A stretch of DNA of 64,000 nucleotides. It comes from Piromyces finnis. Lineage: Eukaryota > Neocallimastigomycota > Neocallimastigomycetes > Neocallimastigales > Neocallimastigaceae. The stretch covers positions 487,001-551,000 of the forward strand of contig MCFH01000027.1 of NCBI GenBank assembly GCA_002104945.1, read 5' to 3'. The position numbers and the translations under genes are program-made. How positions within the stretch are numbered: the stretch's first letter is position 1; every line of letters begins with the position of its first letter. The notes beneath the pieces were generated by a model. That model worked only from the letters and a program-made list of their open reading frames with translations, had not been told where the DNA came from and did no database searches. Of this stretch, positions 22,516 through 34,255 are shown piece after piece.

Positions 22516-25500
22516 TTATTTGTATTTATATAATAAACTATCTCTAAATATTTTCATTTTATTTTTATTCAAGTATTTAGTAAAACCATCTGCTAAATTT
22601 TCTTCTGATTTTATATATTCTAGACTGATTTTATTTTCTTTAATTAATTCTCTTACTTTATGGTACTTAATATCAATATGTTTTGACTTTGGATTAATCG
22701 TTTCATTATTTGCGTTGTAAATAGTTGCTTGATTATCAATATTGATTTTTAAGCATTCTTCCTTTATTTTTAATTCACTAAAAATATTTCTATACCACAG
22801 AGCTTGCTTTGAGCATTCACAAAGTCCATAATATTCTGCTTCGGCGGTTGAAGTTGATACACATTTTTGCAGTTTTGAGTACCAGCTTGTTGGTCCATTT
22901 CCCAATAAAAATACAAATCCAGTGGTAGATTTTCTTGTTTCTTCATCTCCCCCATAGTCTGAATCTACAAAAATCTTCAAATTTAAGTTTCTTTCAAAAC
23001 GGATTCCATAATGAGGATTTTCTTTCAGATATTTGAATATTTGTAATACATTCTTCCAATTTTGGATAGTAGGATTTTGTGAGAACCTAGATGCTTTGGT
23101 TACTGAAAATAAGATATCTGGACGAGTACCTATGGCTAAATATAAAAGACTTCCTATTGCAGCTCTATAAGTAGTAGGGTCAAAAGGCTGATTGAGTTGT
23201 TCATCATTCTTGATTGGTGTAGTTGTCTTTGATCCTCTGCAGTTTTCTAAACCAAATTTGTGTAATATATCCTTTAAATACCTTTCTTGATGTAACAAAT
23301 ACCCATCTTTTAACGTTTCTACTTTGATTCCTATGATGAAATTTGCATCACCAACATCCGTGATAACATATTTCTCTTTAATTAATTTAATAGTTTTATC
23401 TATTTCTTCCTTTTTACCAGTTATTAGGATGTCATCAACATATATTCCAACTAAACATACTAATTTATTGTTTTTGGTCTTTATAAATATGCATGGTTCG
23501 CTAACTAATTTCTGAAATCCTAGTTCAATGAGAGTATTGCTGATGTTGTTATTCCATTCTCTTGCTGCTTGTTTTAAGCCATATAATGCTTTATTTAATT
23601 TCCATAATCCTTTTTTATACATTTTATCTCCTTCAGGTGCTTTCATATATATATCTTCCTTTAAATCTGCATACAAATATGCGGCCTTAACATCTAATTG
23701 ATGGATTTTATAGTTATTAATTGCAGCTATTCCTATTAGGATTCTTAATGAGTCTTGTTTTAGAGTAGGAGAAAAGGTCTCATTGTAGTCTTCTCCATAT
23801 TCTTGTGTAAAACCTCTGGCTACAAGTCTAGCTTTGTATTTTTCTATCTCACCAGTGCTATTCCTTTTTATCTTAAATACCCATCTTGAATCAATAATAT
23901 TGGCGTCTTCTGGAACTTCATCTATTCTTTTGAACACTTTTCTTTCTTTCATATTTAGCAATTCGGCTTCTATTGCTTTTATCCACTTATCCTTATCTTT
24001 TCTTTTAAATATATCATTATAGGAATTTGGCTCCTTGATTTGTGCTATAGTTAGCGCCACTTCCTTAATTTTCTTCTTTTCTGGTTCATGTTCATGTGGC
24101 TTACTAAATTTTTCTTCTATGACATCTTCACTTGGAACAAGTTTCCGCTTTCTTGGGAATTTTTCTTCCTTTGGTGGATGATTTTCATTTAATTTAAAAT
24201 TTTTATTGGATTTTAATTTTCTATTTAGATTTCTCTTATTCAAAAAATTTTGTTTTGATAATAACTTTTTCTTATCAAAAAATTTTTTCTTAGATTTATC
24301 TTTATTGATTGGATCTTTAATTTCATTTTTATTTTTTAAATTTCTCAAATTATATTCCTTTTTATTTTGATTATTTAAATTACTTTCTTTTTCATCAGAA
24401 ATATTTTTAAATTTGGACTTTTCTTCAGGAATATTGATATTTTCTTTATTCAAATTTCTTCTTATTTCATTCTCATTAATAGGTATGTAATTTTTCTTAT
24501 AATATTCTTCATTCTTATAATTTACTTTTACATTTGAATAATTATTTTCTATTTCTTTTCTATTATTTTTATTTATATTATTTTTGACACTCTCAATATT
24601 TTCAAAATCAATTTTCTTTCTTGTTCCTAAATCAATGTCAGGACTCAGGATATTTAAAAAATCATTATTGTCAATTTCTCCAGTTAAATCATTTATCTCC
24701 ATTTCTGATGGTGTTTTTAATACTTCTTCAATTAATTCATTTTTATTTACAATGTCTGAATTTTCTTCTATAAAATAAACATTTCCTTTTGCATTCAGGT
24801 ATTTATTATTCCTTTTATTATCCTTTGATATATTTGAATTGTCTTTACTGTTTATATTTTTATTTTTCTTGTCGTCATTTCTCTTTATATTCACTTCTTT
24901 AATTTCACAAATTTCAGTTTCGTCAGCACTATTATATTTTAAATTATTATATTTTAAATTATTTTCTTCCAAGGTAAAGTTATTTATATTGCCGTCGTTA
25001 CTTCCTGAAATGTCATTATTGTTTTCTTTTTCTTTATTGGTTTCACTTACAGATTCCATTGAAGTACTTATTTTAATTTCTTTATTTTCTTCCATTTCTT
25101 CAATTTTCTGGTAATTATTTTTGTTCAAACGTTCTTTTTTCTTTTCTTTTAGTTTAATATAGTCTAAGAGATTTAAGTCTTCTTCTTCTGAGTCTTCTAT
25201 ACTCATATTACTATCATTAGTGTCCTCGCAGACTTGCATAAAACTTTCAGAACTATTATTTTTTTCTTTATTTAATAGTGACGTGAGCTTATCCAGCTTT
25301 TCTTCTATATTTCTAAATTTTTCTTCATAATTTACTTCTTTTAAGTCTTCTTTATTACTAGTTTTATCATTGAGTGTTTCTAGGTTTTCATTCATTAATT
25401 TATCATTTTCATTTGAAATGTCCTTTTCTTTTTTGTCTTTATTGTTATTGTTTTCATTTTCTTTATCATACATATAATTAAAGTTCCTTACTTGAAAAGT

Positions 25501-27969
25501 TTCTGTATCTTGACTATATGTTTCATTATTATTTTCTTTTTCTAAATTATAATTGTAGTCACCAGGTTCTTCTTCTAAAAAACCTACGACTCTTTTCACT
25601 TTAATTTTCCTTGATTTTATGTCGAATATTCTGTATCCTACTGAAGATTCATCATATCCGATAAAGATTCCCTCCTTAGTTTTGTCTTGAAATTTTGGAA
25701 TGTTACTGTCATCTAAATAATACACTTTACATCCAAATACTCTTAAATTTTTATAATCAACTTTTCTGTTGTACATTAATTCAAATGGTATTTCACCATT
25801 AATTCCACTGTGCGGAACTCGATTATGAACATAGTTCGCTGTTTTCACAGCATCTTCCCAAAAGCGACGACATAACCTTGCGTCCATTAACATTGCAGTA
25901 GCAGTTTTTATTAACTTTCCATTGAATCTTTCTGCTCTTCCATTCTGCTCCGGATTTCCAGGGACGGTGAATTGTTGAGTTATTCCATATTCGTTACATA
26001 ACTCCTTGAAGTTATTAGAAGTGAATTCAGTTCCATTATCGCTTCTAAGATATTTTACTTTGGATGATAATTCATTAGTAGTTTTATTCAGCCAATTTCC
26101 AAATTCTTTGAAAACATCACTTTTATTCTTGACAAATATTACCCATCCATATCGACTGTAATCATCTAAGATACTTAAAAAGTATACGTTGTCATGAATT
26201 GATGGTGTGATTGGACCTACCAAATCGATGTGTACTAGTTCCAAAACACTTGATGCTCTACTATCTGACCTTTTATGAGGGATTTCTTTCATTTTGCTTC
26301 TCATGCATATTGTACAATTGTGAATATTGTTCTTTTCATCATTATTGTTGAAATTCAGATGCCCTATTCTTCTATGCCAGTATTCACCATTGTTTCGTAC
26401 ATTATCGCACATTGAGTAATTATTAACTACATTACCTTCTTTGATGTACAAATTGAATACATCATATTCATTTGCTTTAACTTCGTATACATTATCTGTT
26501 TTCTTATCTTTTATATATGCAAATACATTATTGTTCTTCTCATCAAAGATTATTTGGTAGCCACTTTTAACTAACTTGGCAACAGAAATTAAATTTCGTT
26601 TTACATCTGGGATGTACATTACATCTTCTAATTTTATTGGTTCTTCATTAATAGATCCATTTACTTCACCCATATGTGTTGACTTTGTAGTCGCTCCATT
26701 TGCATAATTGATTGGTTCTACATGTTCAAAAACATTTTTGAGAATTCCTATATCTTTGGTAATATGATTAGAAGCACCAGAATCTAAAGTCCATGTAGTA
26801 AAACTTGTAGGTACATTTTCACAAGATACGTAATTGCATGATTTATTATTACATTCATCATTGTTATTGTCAAATAATGTATTGTAATCAACTGTAAACA
26901 AATCTTGATATCCAACTTCTGGTTCAAAGTCTTCAGTGGTTTGTTTATTTACTATTTCACCTGTTGCTAAAAATGCTTCCTTGCCTTTATTTTTCTCTTT
27001 TCTTAGCCTTCTTGTAACTTCTTCTGAAAGTTCTTTTTGAATACGACATTGTTTTACAGTATGTCCTTTTTGATGACAAAAATAACATGTAATGTTTTGT
27101 TTATTTTTGTTATTCCAATTTCTTTCTTCATTGGACTTTTCTTTTCCTTTATTTGTATTTTTATTATGATTATTACTTTGTTTGTTGCGGTAGTATTTAG
27201 TACTTTCCTTTCTTTTATCACCTTTGTAACTACCTTCAACACTAAAGATATGTCTAATTCCGAAGGTTTCAGATTTCTCTTTCGGATCAAATTTGTTCAT
27301 CTTATCTATCATTCTTGCTGTGTCCTTTTTGCATTCTTCCCAGTCTTCATGCTTAAGGACTGTGACTTTCCTATATTTTTCTGGTAAGGCTTGATACAGT
27401 AAACCAATTTTTTCTTCATCATCTATTTTCACATTTAGTTGTTCTAACTTATTAAAGTTGGAATTTAACTTATTTACAAATCTTGAGAAACTTTCTTTCG
27501 GGTCGTATTTTAAGGAGTTTGTTTCCTTAATAAGCCTATTCTTTCTTTCTATTTTATCCCCTAAATAAATGTCTTCTAATAGTTTCCACATTTCGTAGCT
27601 TGTTAAAGACCTATCTTGGATATCTTGTTGGCAGTTTGGGCCTAAAGTATACCTAATTAAAAATTGGATATTCCTATCTGTTTTTAAGTCATCTTCGGTT
27701 ACGTTCTTATCATAGTAGGTATTGATTTCAAAAGGTGCCTTTAGATATTCTTCTCCGTCGATATCCATTCCTTCGTCACTTTTGATCTTTGGGGTTTTGT
27801 TTTCATCAACCCAATCTTCAAGACCATAATAATTTAAAATATTCCTCATAAACATTTGCCACGTTATGAAATTTTTATTGTTCAATTCATAAGTGACCTT
27901 TCCTAGCATAACGGTAGGATCGAATATAGGAATTGATCCAGTATCTCCGTTAGATTTTCTTTTTGACAT
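22516..27969 (-). CDS. Copia Gag-Pol polyprotein
   Basis: Start chosen at the ATG complementary to 27967-27969 (MSKRKSNGD), giving 1817 aa; the frame is also open upstream from a TTG. In order: Gag (about 20-250), CCHC knuckle CYFCHQKGHTVKQC (about 294-307), aspartic protease WTLDSGASNHI (about 393), pre-integrase HRRIGHL..CTIC zinc site, and integrase core with HIDLVG, RSDNGTEF and NGRAERFN. Exactly 35 residues separate the second Asp from the Glu. A charged Asn/Lys/Glu-rich linker of about 500 residues (about 795-1305) follows, then reverse transcriptase with QLDVKAAYL and YVDDIL (about 1507), and RNase H with FVDSDYGG, STAEAEYYG and DNQATI. All catalytic residues looked for are present and no stop or frameshift occurs. 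Gag and Pol share one frame, so no frameshift is needed. The linker is unusually long. Confidence 0.98.
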   Translation of the reverse strand: MSKRKSNGDTGSIPIFDPTVMLGKVTYELNNKNFITWQMFMRNILNYYGLEDWVDENKTPKIKSDEGMDIDGEEYLKAPFEINTYYDKNVTEDDLKTDRNIQFLIRYTLGPNCQQDIQDRSLTSYEMWKLLEDIYLGDKIERKNRLIKETNSLKYDPKESFSRFVNKLNSNFNKLEQLNVKIDDEEKIGLLYQALPEKYRKVTVLKHEDWEECKKDTARMIDKMNKFDPKEKSETFGIRHIFSVEGSYKGDKRKESTKYYRNKQSNNHNKNTNKGKEKSNEERNWNNKNKQNITCYFCHQKGHTVKQCRIQKELSEEVTRRLRKEKNKGKEAFLATGEIVNKQTTEDFEPEVGYQDLFTVDYNTLFDNNNDECNNKSCNYVSCENVPTSFTTWTLDSGASNHITKDIGILKNVFEHVEPINYANGATTKSTHMGEVNGSINEEPIKLEDVMYIPDVKRNLISVAKLVKSGYQIIFDEKNNNVFAYIKDKKTDNVYEVKANEYDVFNLYIKEGNVVNNYSMCDNVRNNGEYWHRRIGHLNFNNNDEKNNIHNCTICMRSKMKEIPHKRSDSRASSVLELVHIDLVGPITPSIHDNVYFLSILDDYSRYGWVIFVKNKSDVFKEFGNWLNKTTNELSSKVKYLRSDNGTEFTSNNFKELCNEYGITQQFTVPGNPEQNGRAERFNGKLIKTATAMLMDARLCRRFWEDAVKTANYVHNRVPHSGINGEIPFELMYNRKVDYKNLRVFGCKVYYLDDSNIPKFQDKTKEGIFIGYDESSVGYRIFDIKSRKIKVKRVVGFLEEEPGDYNYNLEKENNNETYSQDTETFQVRNFNYMYDKENENNNNKDKKEKDISNENDKLMNENLETLNDKTSNKEDLKEVNYEEKFRNIEEKLDKLTSLLNKEKNNSSESFMQVCEDTNDSNMSIEDSEEEDLNLLDYIKLKEKKKERLNKNNYQKIEEMEENKEIKISTSMESVSETNKEKENNNDISGSNDGNINNFTLEENNLKYNNLKYNSADETEICEIKEVNIKRNDDKKNKNINSKDNSNISKDNKRNNKYLNAKGNVYFIEENSDIVNKNELIEEVLKTPSEMEINDLTGEIDNNDFLNILSPDIDLGTRKKIDFENIESVKNNINKNNRKEIENNYSNVKVNYKNEEYYKKNYIPINENEIRRNLNKENINIPEEKSKFKNISDEKESNLNNQNKKEYNLRNLKNKNEIKDPINKDKSKKKFFDKKKLLSKQNFLNKRNLNRKLKSNKNFKLNENHPPKEEKFPRKRKLVPSEDVIEEKFSKPHEHEPEKKKIKEVALTIAQIKEPNSYNDIFKRKDKDKWIKAIEAELLNMKERKVFKRIDEVPEDANIIDSRWVFKIKRNSTGEIEKYKARLVARGFTQEYGEDYNETFSPTLKQDSLRILIGIAAINNYKIHQLDVKAAYLYADLKEDIYMKAPEGDKMYKKGLWKLNKALYGLKQAAREWNNNISNTLIELGFQKLVSEPCIFIKTKNNKLVCLVGIYVDDILITGKKEEIDKTIKLIKEKYVITDVGDANFIIGIKVETLKDGYLLHQERYLKDILHKFGLENCRGSKTTTPIKNDEQLNQPFDPTTYRAAIGSLLYLAIGTRPDILFSVTKASRFSQNPTIQNWKNVLQIFKYLKENPHYGIRFERNLNLKIFVDSDYGGDEETRKSTTGFVFLLGNGPTSWYSKLQKCVSTSTAEAEYYGLCECSKQALWYRNIFSELKIKEECLKINIDNQATIYNANNETINPKSKHIDIKYHKVRELIKENKISLEYIKSEENLADGFTKYLNKNKMKIFRDSLLYKYK

Positions 27970-27996
27970 ATTAAAAAAAAACTTACTTAAATATAA

Positions 27997-28017
27997 GAGC
28001 AATTGAGACTCTTAATC
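27997..28017 (-). other. Primer-binding site, probably for a half tRNA-Lys(CUU)
   Basis: The 21 nt after the 5' LTR do not begin TGG, so the primer is not a tRNA 3' CCA end. The plus-strand reading ends TGAGACTCTTAATC, which matches the anticodon arm of tRNA-Lys(CUU) (stem TGAGA, loop CTCTTAA, then TC). The preceding GAGCA also fits the end of the D stem with a 2-nt difference. This implies a tRNA fragment ending near position 40 as primer, similar to the half-tRNA priming known for Drosophila copia. The tRNA comparison is from general knowledge. Confidence 0.65.
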
Positions 28018-28253
28018 TGTCAGATAAATTTAGTTTACACTTAAATTTATTTATAAAACTATTTGGGTTTTTATAATCTTTTATTTATTTATATTTATTT
28101 TATAATATAAATATTGTAACTTTCTTAAAATCTTTTTATTAAAAAATAACCAAAGAACAAAAAATGTAGTACAATATTAATTTATAATTTTATAAAATAC
28201 AAATACATAAAAAATACATAAAATATTATTTTGGAATGTATTTTATTTTCACA
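28018..28253 (-). repeat. 5' LTR of copia element
   Basis: 236 bp, identical to 22258-22493. It should hold the promoter of the element, which is transcribed on the minus strand. Confidence 0.98.
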
Positions 28254-28258
28254 GATAC
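28254..28258. repeat. Copia target-site duplication, right copy
   Basis: GATAC directly after the right LTR, matching 22253-22257. Confidence 0.92.
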
Positions 28259-28837
28259 CTATAAAAAAATAAATAGGATATAATAGCGAAAATAAAAATG
28301 ATACGGTAGACCTTCCTATGAAACTATCAAATTACATTTTATTTCATTACGCATCATCACTTTTTTTTTTTTCTAAAAATAATAATACTAATAATAAAAT
28401 GATGAAAATTTACCGTGATAAGAAGGAAGATGGTTCGCCTAATTCATTTTTTTTAAAAGAAAAAAAAGTTGAAATGGCAAGTTCAGTTGAAAAAAAAATA
28501 AACTTTAATATAAAATTATCATATATTAATATATATCAATAATGTATTTAATGAATATATTAATTTCATTATATAATATATAAATAATATATTATATGTT
28601 TAATTTATTAACTAAAGATAAAGTATTCTTTTTTAATTTTTAATGGATTGAATTGTATACATTTGTATGATGTACGTACAATAAAATGTCAATCCTAAAA
28701 TTATAAATTTGGCACACCAAAAAATAAATCAATTTTCCTGAAAAAAAAACGTCAATAAACAATTTTCCATGATCTTGAAAATATTTTAAACATTAACCAT
28801 GATCTCTCAATAATAAAGCTAAAAAAATTGAATAATG

Positions 28838-28975
28838 AATAATAAATATTTAAATAATAAATAATAAATAATAAATAATAAATAATAAATAATAAATAAT
28901 AAATAATAAATAATAAATAATAAATAATAAATAATAAATAATAAATAATAAATAATAAATAATAAATATTTAAAT
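28838..28975. repeat. Heptanucleotide TAATAAA tandem array
   Basis: About 18 uninterrupted copies of a 7-bp unit. It produces a spurious minus-strand YYLLFI repeat frame. Confidence 0.92.
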
Positions 28976-31900
28976 TTAAATAATAAAGAATAATTGAATG
29001 ATTAATGCCATTGATAAATAATAAAGAATAATCATATAAAATCATTAATAACAACAAAGACTACATAACCATAAATAGTAAACAACTCATATATAAGTAA
29101 TATCAGTTATTAATATCAGATAATATCAATTAATAATAAATAAATAGTTATATTAATGTTAAAACAAAAAAAAACGTTGTCTTTGCTTTTATTTTCTTTT
29201 TACTCCTCCATACAAATGATAAAAATAAATTAAAAACAAAAAAAGGATTATAGTTATCTTTTTTTAAAAAAAAAATACCCAAAAAGTTTTTTTTTTTTTT
29301 GTAGATGGTTTTGGCAGTTTTTTTTTTTATTTTGACTTTTATGGTAGTAATTAAATTTTTTTAATCAAACAAAATAAATAGAAATTTTAATTAATTAAAT
29401 TTATATTAATTAATAAAATTAATTAATTAGTTCATCCTGAACAAATTATTTTTTTACTCAAAACAAATTTAATAAAAATAAAATTAATATAATTATTCCT
29501 GATAACTAATGGATACATTATACTACATTTACGTAATAAAATTAATGTAATTATAGTTTTCAAGTTTAGATAGTAAAAATCCTATGGTCTGCAAAAAATA
29601 AAGGATGTCTACTAACCATAATATACCTATATTCCACTCTAACTATAACATTAATTACAAATAAAAAAATACATAAATATATATATATATATATATATTT
29701 ACTATTTACTAGTAATTTATAGCATTATTCCATAGTCATTCTCTATTGATTAGTAACTAGTCATTTGTCATAATGTTTATTTTGTTAAGAAAAAAAAAAG
29801 TTTATATCGGTAACTAAATAAAAATAACGTTGGCTTATTAAATCTATTTTATAAAAACTACTTATCAATAGAAATAATACATTATCAGTTTGACTAACAT
29901 TCATCGTCTTTTTTAAAATAATTGTGTTTTTAGTTAGTAGTAAAGGAATAACTGAAATAAACAAATAATGACTTGATTAAAAATAAAAAATAAAAAAGCC
30001 ATCATACCATCTCATGTCATGTCATGTCATTTCATTTAATGTCATGTCAATTTATCAGAGTTATCAAATGGGATAGTTCAAATATATAGTCACGTCACTA
30101 TCCAATGAGTCCTAATCCTTTCCCAAATAGTTGATAACATTACATTCAAAAGATGTGGTGGGTGAAATGTTTAATAAATATAATTTATTATTATCATTTT
30201 TTAGACATTTTTATGTAATGTAATGTAACACTAATACGTCAAGGTAGGACAAATCAACTTTAATATATTGTTATCTCATATTTTTAATGTAAATAAAGTA
30301 TTGCCAAGAGAATTCTTATCTATTATTATATATTATTAATAAATGAAATCAATAGAATTAATATATAACTGAATAAATTTATATTCTATTTCTTCTATTT
30401 CATATGAAAAAGATCATTTTATGAATTAGTGGATTTTTTAATTATAAAATTAACATGGAAACTATTTTTTTTGCTTTGCCAACAGCATCCTTTAATGAAT
30501 CAAAGTTTTATTTTGGAAGTCATATATTAATCCATATATAAAATTATATTAGTTAGTATTCTTTAAATAATTTGAAATATATTGGATTTAAAAAGAACCA
30601 TCAGAATCATGGGATGAATTTTATAAATTTTATTTTATTATGAAAAAAACCCTAGAGTATAAACAACTACTAAGAATAGAAATTTTATGGTGAATAATGA
30701 ATTATACAGAAATTTTAAAAAGTGTCACTTGGTATTCATTAATCATTGATTATCGATCAAGATTAATTATTTTTAAAGTCATCATCCAAACCTAATAATT
30801 AATTGATGCTTATTTTAATTATATATAAAAAGTCTATTTTTTACTCGTTTTTTTTTTTTTTTAGAAAAAAAAAAAACTTTTGTACTTTTTTTCTTTATCA
30901 TTATTAGTATTATTGTATTTTGATAATACTAAATAAAAAAAAAACGATTAATAAAGGTAGGGAAGAAGAAGAAAAAAAGTTTTCTTTTTTTATGTATTTG
31001 CTCTAAAAACATTTTTACTTTTATCTAAAAAAACTTTAAAAAAAAAAGAAAACTTTTTTTTAAAAATATTGTAGGTGGAGGAATAAAAAATAAAATATAT
31101 ATGTGAATATGTATCACAATCATTTAAACTATATAAAAATAGTGACTATCAACATTTAATATTTTCATTATCAGTGATAGAGATAGGAAAAAAAAAAAAA
31201 AAAAAGATACATGAATATAAAAAAATAGGTCAACTATTATTGCTACATAATAAATATAATAATTAATCGTTATAATAATAATAGTAGTAATAATAATAAA
31301 TAAAAATCCTCCACTACAATAGTCATATTGTGAGTATATCATGTATTTTATTATACTATAAATTTTTTATTGATATGAATAGTGGTGTATGATGATGAAT
31401 AATAACCACCACCACCACCAAAAAATTTTTTTATAATGGAATATCTAAATGATGGTTATCTATATAAAAAAATAATGATGTCCTCCCACCATAGTATAAT
31501 AAATCGTAGGAGTAAAAAAAGATTATATTTAATTAAAATAAATAAATAAATAAAAAAATAATTTAAAATATATTATTATTTTCAATATAAATAGTCAAAA
31601 GTAGGCATAAAAAAAAGATTATTAGATGAAATAATAAATACACTATAGATTGTTATAATAATGTGGAAAGACAAAATCAATATACTTTTAGTTGATCATA
31701 AAAAAAAAAAAAATCAATCTACTTTTTATTTTTTAAAATAACACAAATAATATAAAAATAATGATAATAATAGAAAATTAAATAATCAATGAATATTATC
31801 TAAAAAACAACACATCCAACACTTGCAAAAAACTTTTTTTAAACAACAAATTTATTATCAAAAATTTATAAAGATGATGATGAACCATTTCATTTTTTTA

Positions 31901-32574
31901 AAAGAGTTAAAAAAAGAAGGATTTTTTTTTTTATTTAAAAATTTTTAATATATTATTTATAAAACAATTATTATTTTTTTTTTTAAAAAAAAAGTAATGG
32001 TGGGTCAAGGATGGTCAAGATGGATGAAGAAAGATGGTCAACTTTTATGGCCATTTCAAATGATTTTAAAAAGATTTCATTTGATTAATGTGGTGTGTGT
32101 GTAGGATTTAATTTACATTTTCAATTCTTTTTCTAAAATCTTATCCACCTATTAAATTTCATTTTCATTTTCATGAATCAATATATTATCAAATATAAAA
32201 CTAAATAAATTCAACAACACCACCAAAAGATAACTTTAAATTTAATATAAAAAGTAAATGAATAAATATATTAATAAATAAATAAATAAAATCATGTCCA
32301 CTAAAAAATAAAAATTTATTATTTTCTTATCTTTCACCAATAATGAAAATTTCAATCACAGCCCCAAAAACTATTAAAAAAAAAAAGTTTAAATTTCATA
32401 AAGTAATGAAAAGAGGTGGATGATAATGAAGAAATATGGGTGAGAATGTAGGTAATTGAATGTGGGAATTAGTTGGATAATATCAATAAATAGCATTCCA
32501 TAGATAGTCTTAAGTAAATGAATGAATAAAAATAGATAAAAGGAACTCTATAAATATATATAAATTAATAATAC

Positions 32575-32830
32575 AATAAATTTAATAGGAATGTAAATAA
32601 TTCAATGAATAAATATATATAAATTAAATAAATTATCAAATGTAAACGTAAATAAGTCAATGAATAAATGTATATAAATTAAATAAATTATCAAATGTAA
32701 ATGTAAATAATTCAATGAATAAATGTATATAAATTAAATAAATTATCAAATGTAAATGTAAATAATTCAATGAATAAATGTATATAAAGTAAATAAATTA
32801 TTATCAAATGTAAATGTAAATAATTCAATG
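32575..32830. repeat. About 59-bp tandem repeat
   Basis: Four to five diverged copies of a unit containing AATTCAATGAATAAATGTAT then AAATTATCAAATGTAAATGT. A partial echo with ATGATTACATAAGAAATTAA occurs at 32831-32950. Confidence 0.85.
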
Positions 32831-34154
32831 AATGATTACATAAGAAATTAAATAAATTATTATCAGTAAAGAGGTTAGAGGTTAGATGCATAGTAAGTTG
32901 CCATGAATAATTCAATGAATGATTACATAAGAAATTAAATAAATTATTATCAAATCTCTAAATCATTTTTTTATTATTTTTCCTAAAATGAAATCATTTT
33001 TTTATCTTAAATTTCTTTATCAAAATTAAAATTTTAGATAATAATTTAAAAATAAAAATAAAGATTAAATTATCAAAAAAGTCAATTTTCAATACATTAA
33101 AAAATGGTGAATGTAAAAAAAAGAAATTAGATGAGTTTGTTAAAAAAACATTTTTAATAATAATAATATTCAATAATATTTAAAAATGAAAAAGGTTAAA
33201 AATGTGTTTATTTATAGTAATAATGAATATTAATAATGAAATTAGTATTAATTAAAAAAGTATAAATTATTTTTAGTATGGGGAAGAAGGATGGGGATGA
33301 ATGTTTTCAAGGTAAGAAATTTAGAAATCTTAAAATCTTAATGTACATTTTAAATCATTTATGTAACACAGAATGTATACATAAATTTTTTGGTACAAAA
33401 AAAAGTTTATTTATTAATGTTTAGGATTGGATAAAAGTCAATGAATGAATTTAATAATAACTAAATAAACAAACCTTAATTCCAAAAATAATTCAACAAA
33501 TAATTCAATAGAAATTTAAATCCCTAATATATTAATTCTAATAAATTGCAAAATAAAAAAAAAAAAGATAATGGAAAAAAAGAAAATTTAAAAAAAAAAA
33601 AAAAAAAACAATTTCAACTTATCAATCTTTAAAAATGATAAAGTATAACGGAATAGAATGGGATGAATAGAAAAGTGGTTCATTTTACCTATCGATTGAT
33701 ATAAAATAACCCTTTACTTTTTTTTTTTTTTATGACCTTAAAAAAGTTACTAACCCTTGAAATAAAGTTTTTTATGAAATATTTGATTTCTTTAAAGATA
33801 ATTTAATATATCATGAATATAAACGAATATATGGTAAATTCAATTCAATAATATAATAGGAACGAAAATGTGAGATTTAATTTTCAATAAAAAAAAATTA
33901 AATAAACAATCAGTAAAATCGTAAAATCTTAAAAAAAAATTAATTCCAATAATAAATTAGAAAAAAAAAAAAAAAGTATTATTTAAATTTAATTAATTAA
34001 TAAATGAAATAAATAGATTTTATTATTATACCAATTATTCAATTTGTCCATTGAAATAATAATTAAAAAAAAAATAATAATTAATAATTAATAATAATGG
34101 TCAATGTAGGAATAAAAAAAAAAAAAGTTTAAATGGTCAGATGATTTCAGGAAA

Positions 34155-34160
<6 letters not shown>

Positions 34161-34197
<37 letters not shown>

Positions 34198-34255
34198 ACA
34201 TTTTAATGAAATAAACTTTATGTGAGGGCATTTCATTTAATAAAGTTTATTTCAT
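34161..34255. repeat. 34-nt poly(A) followed by a perfect 16-bp hairpin
   Basis: Poly(A) at 34161-34194. Then ATGAAATAAACTTTAT (34206-34221) is perfectly complementary to 34240-34255, with an 18-nt loop containing GTGAGGGC. No gene nearby explains it. Confidence 0.75.

Larger units (their letters stand above)
22258..28253 (-). mobile_element. Complete Ty1/copia LTR retrotransposon, apparently young
   Basis: A 5996-bp element on the minus strand with two 236-bp LTRs identical at every base, each starting TG and ending CA. It is flanked by 5-bp target duplications GATAC (22253-22257 and 28254-28258). One uninterrupted Gag-Pol frame lies between, with a polypurine tract beside the 3' LTR and a primer site beside the 5' LTR. 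The domain order Gag, protease, integrase, reverse transcriptase, RNase H (integrase before RT) defines the copia superfamily. Identical LTRs and an intact frame mean very recent insertion; it may be active. Confidence 0.98.

Noticed and set aside
28318-28542. Plus-strand 74-codon frame right of the copia element
   Set aside because: Lys/Asn/Phe-rich with homopolymer-encoded stretches, no neighbouring exons and no recognisable motif.
28752-29057. Minus-strand frame rich in YYLLFI
   Set aside because: Translation of the heptanucleotide array.
30062-30140. Short inverted repeats GTTATCAA/TTGATAAC and GGATAGT/ACTATCC
   Set aside because: Seven to eight bp arms with long loops are expected by chance in DNA this AT-rich.
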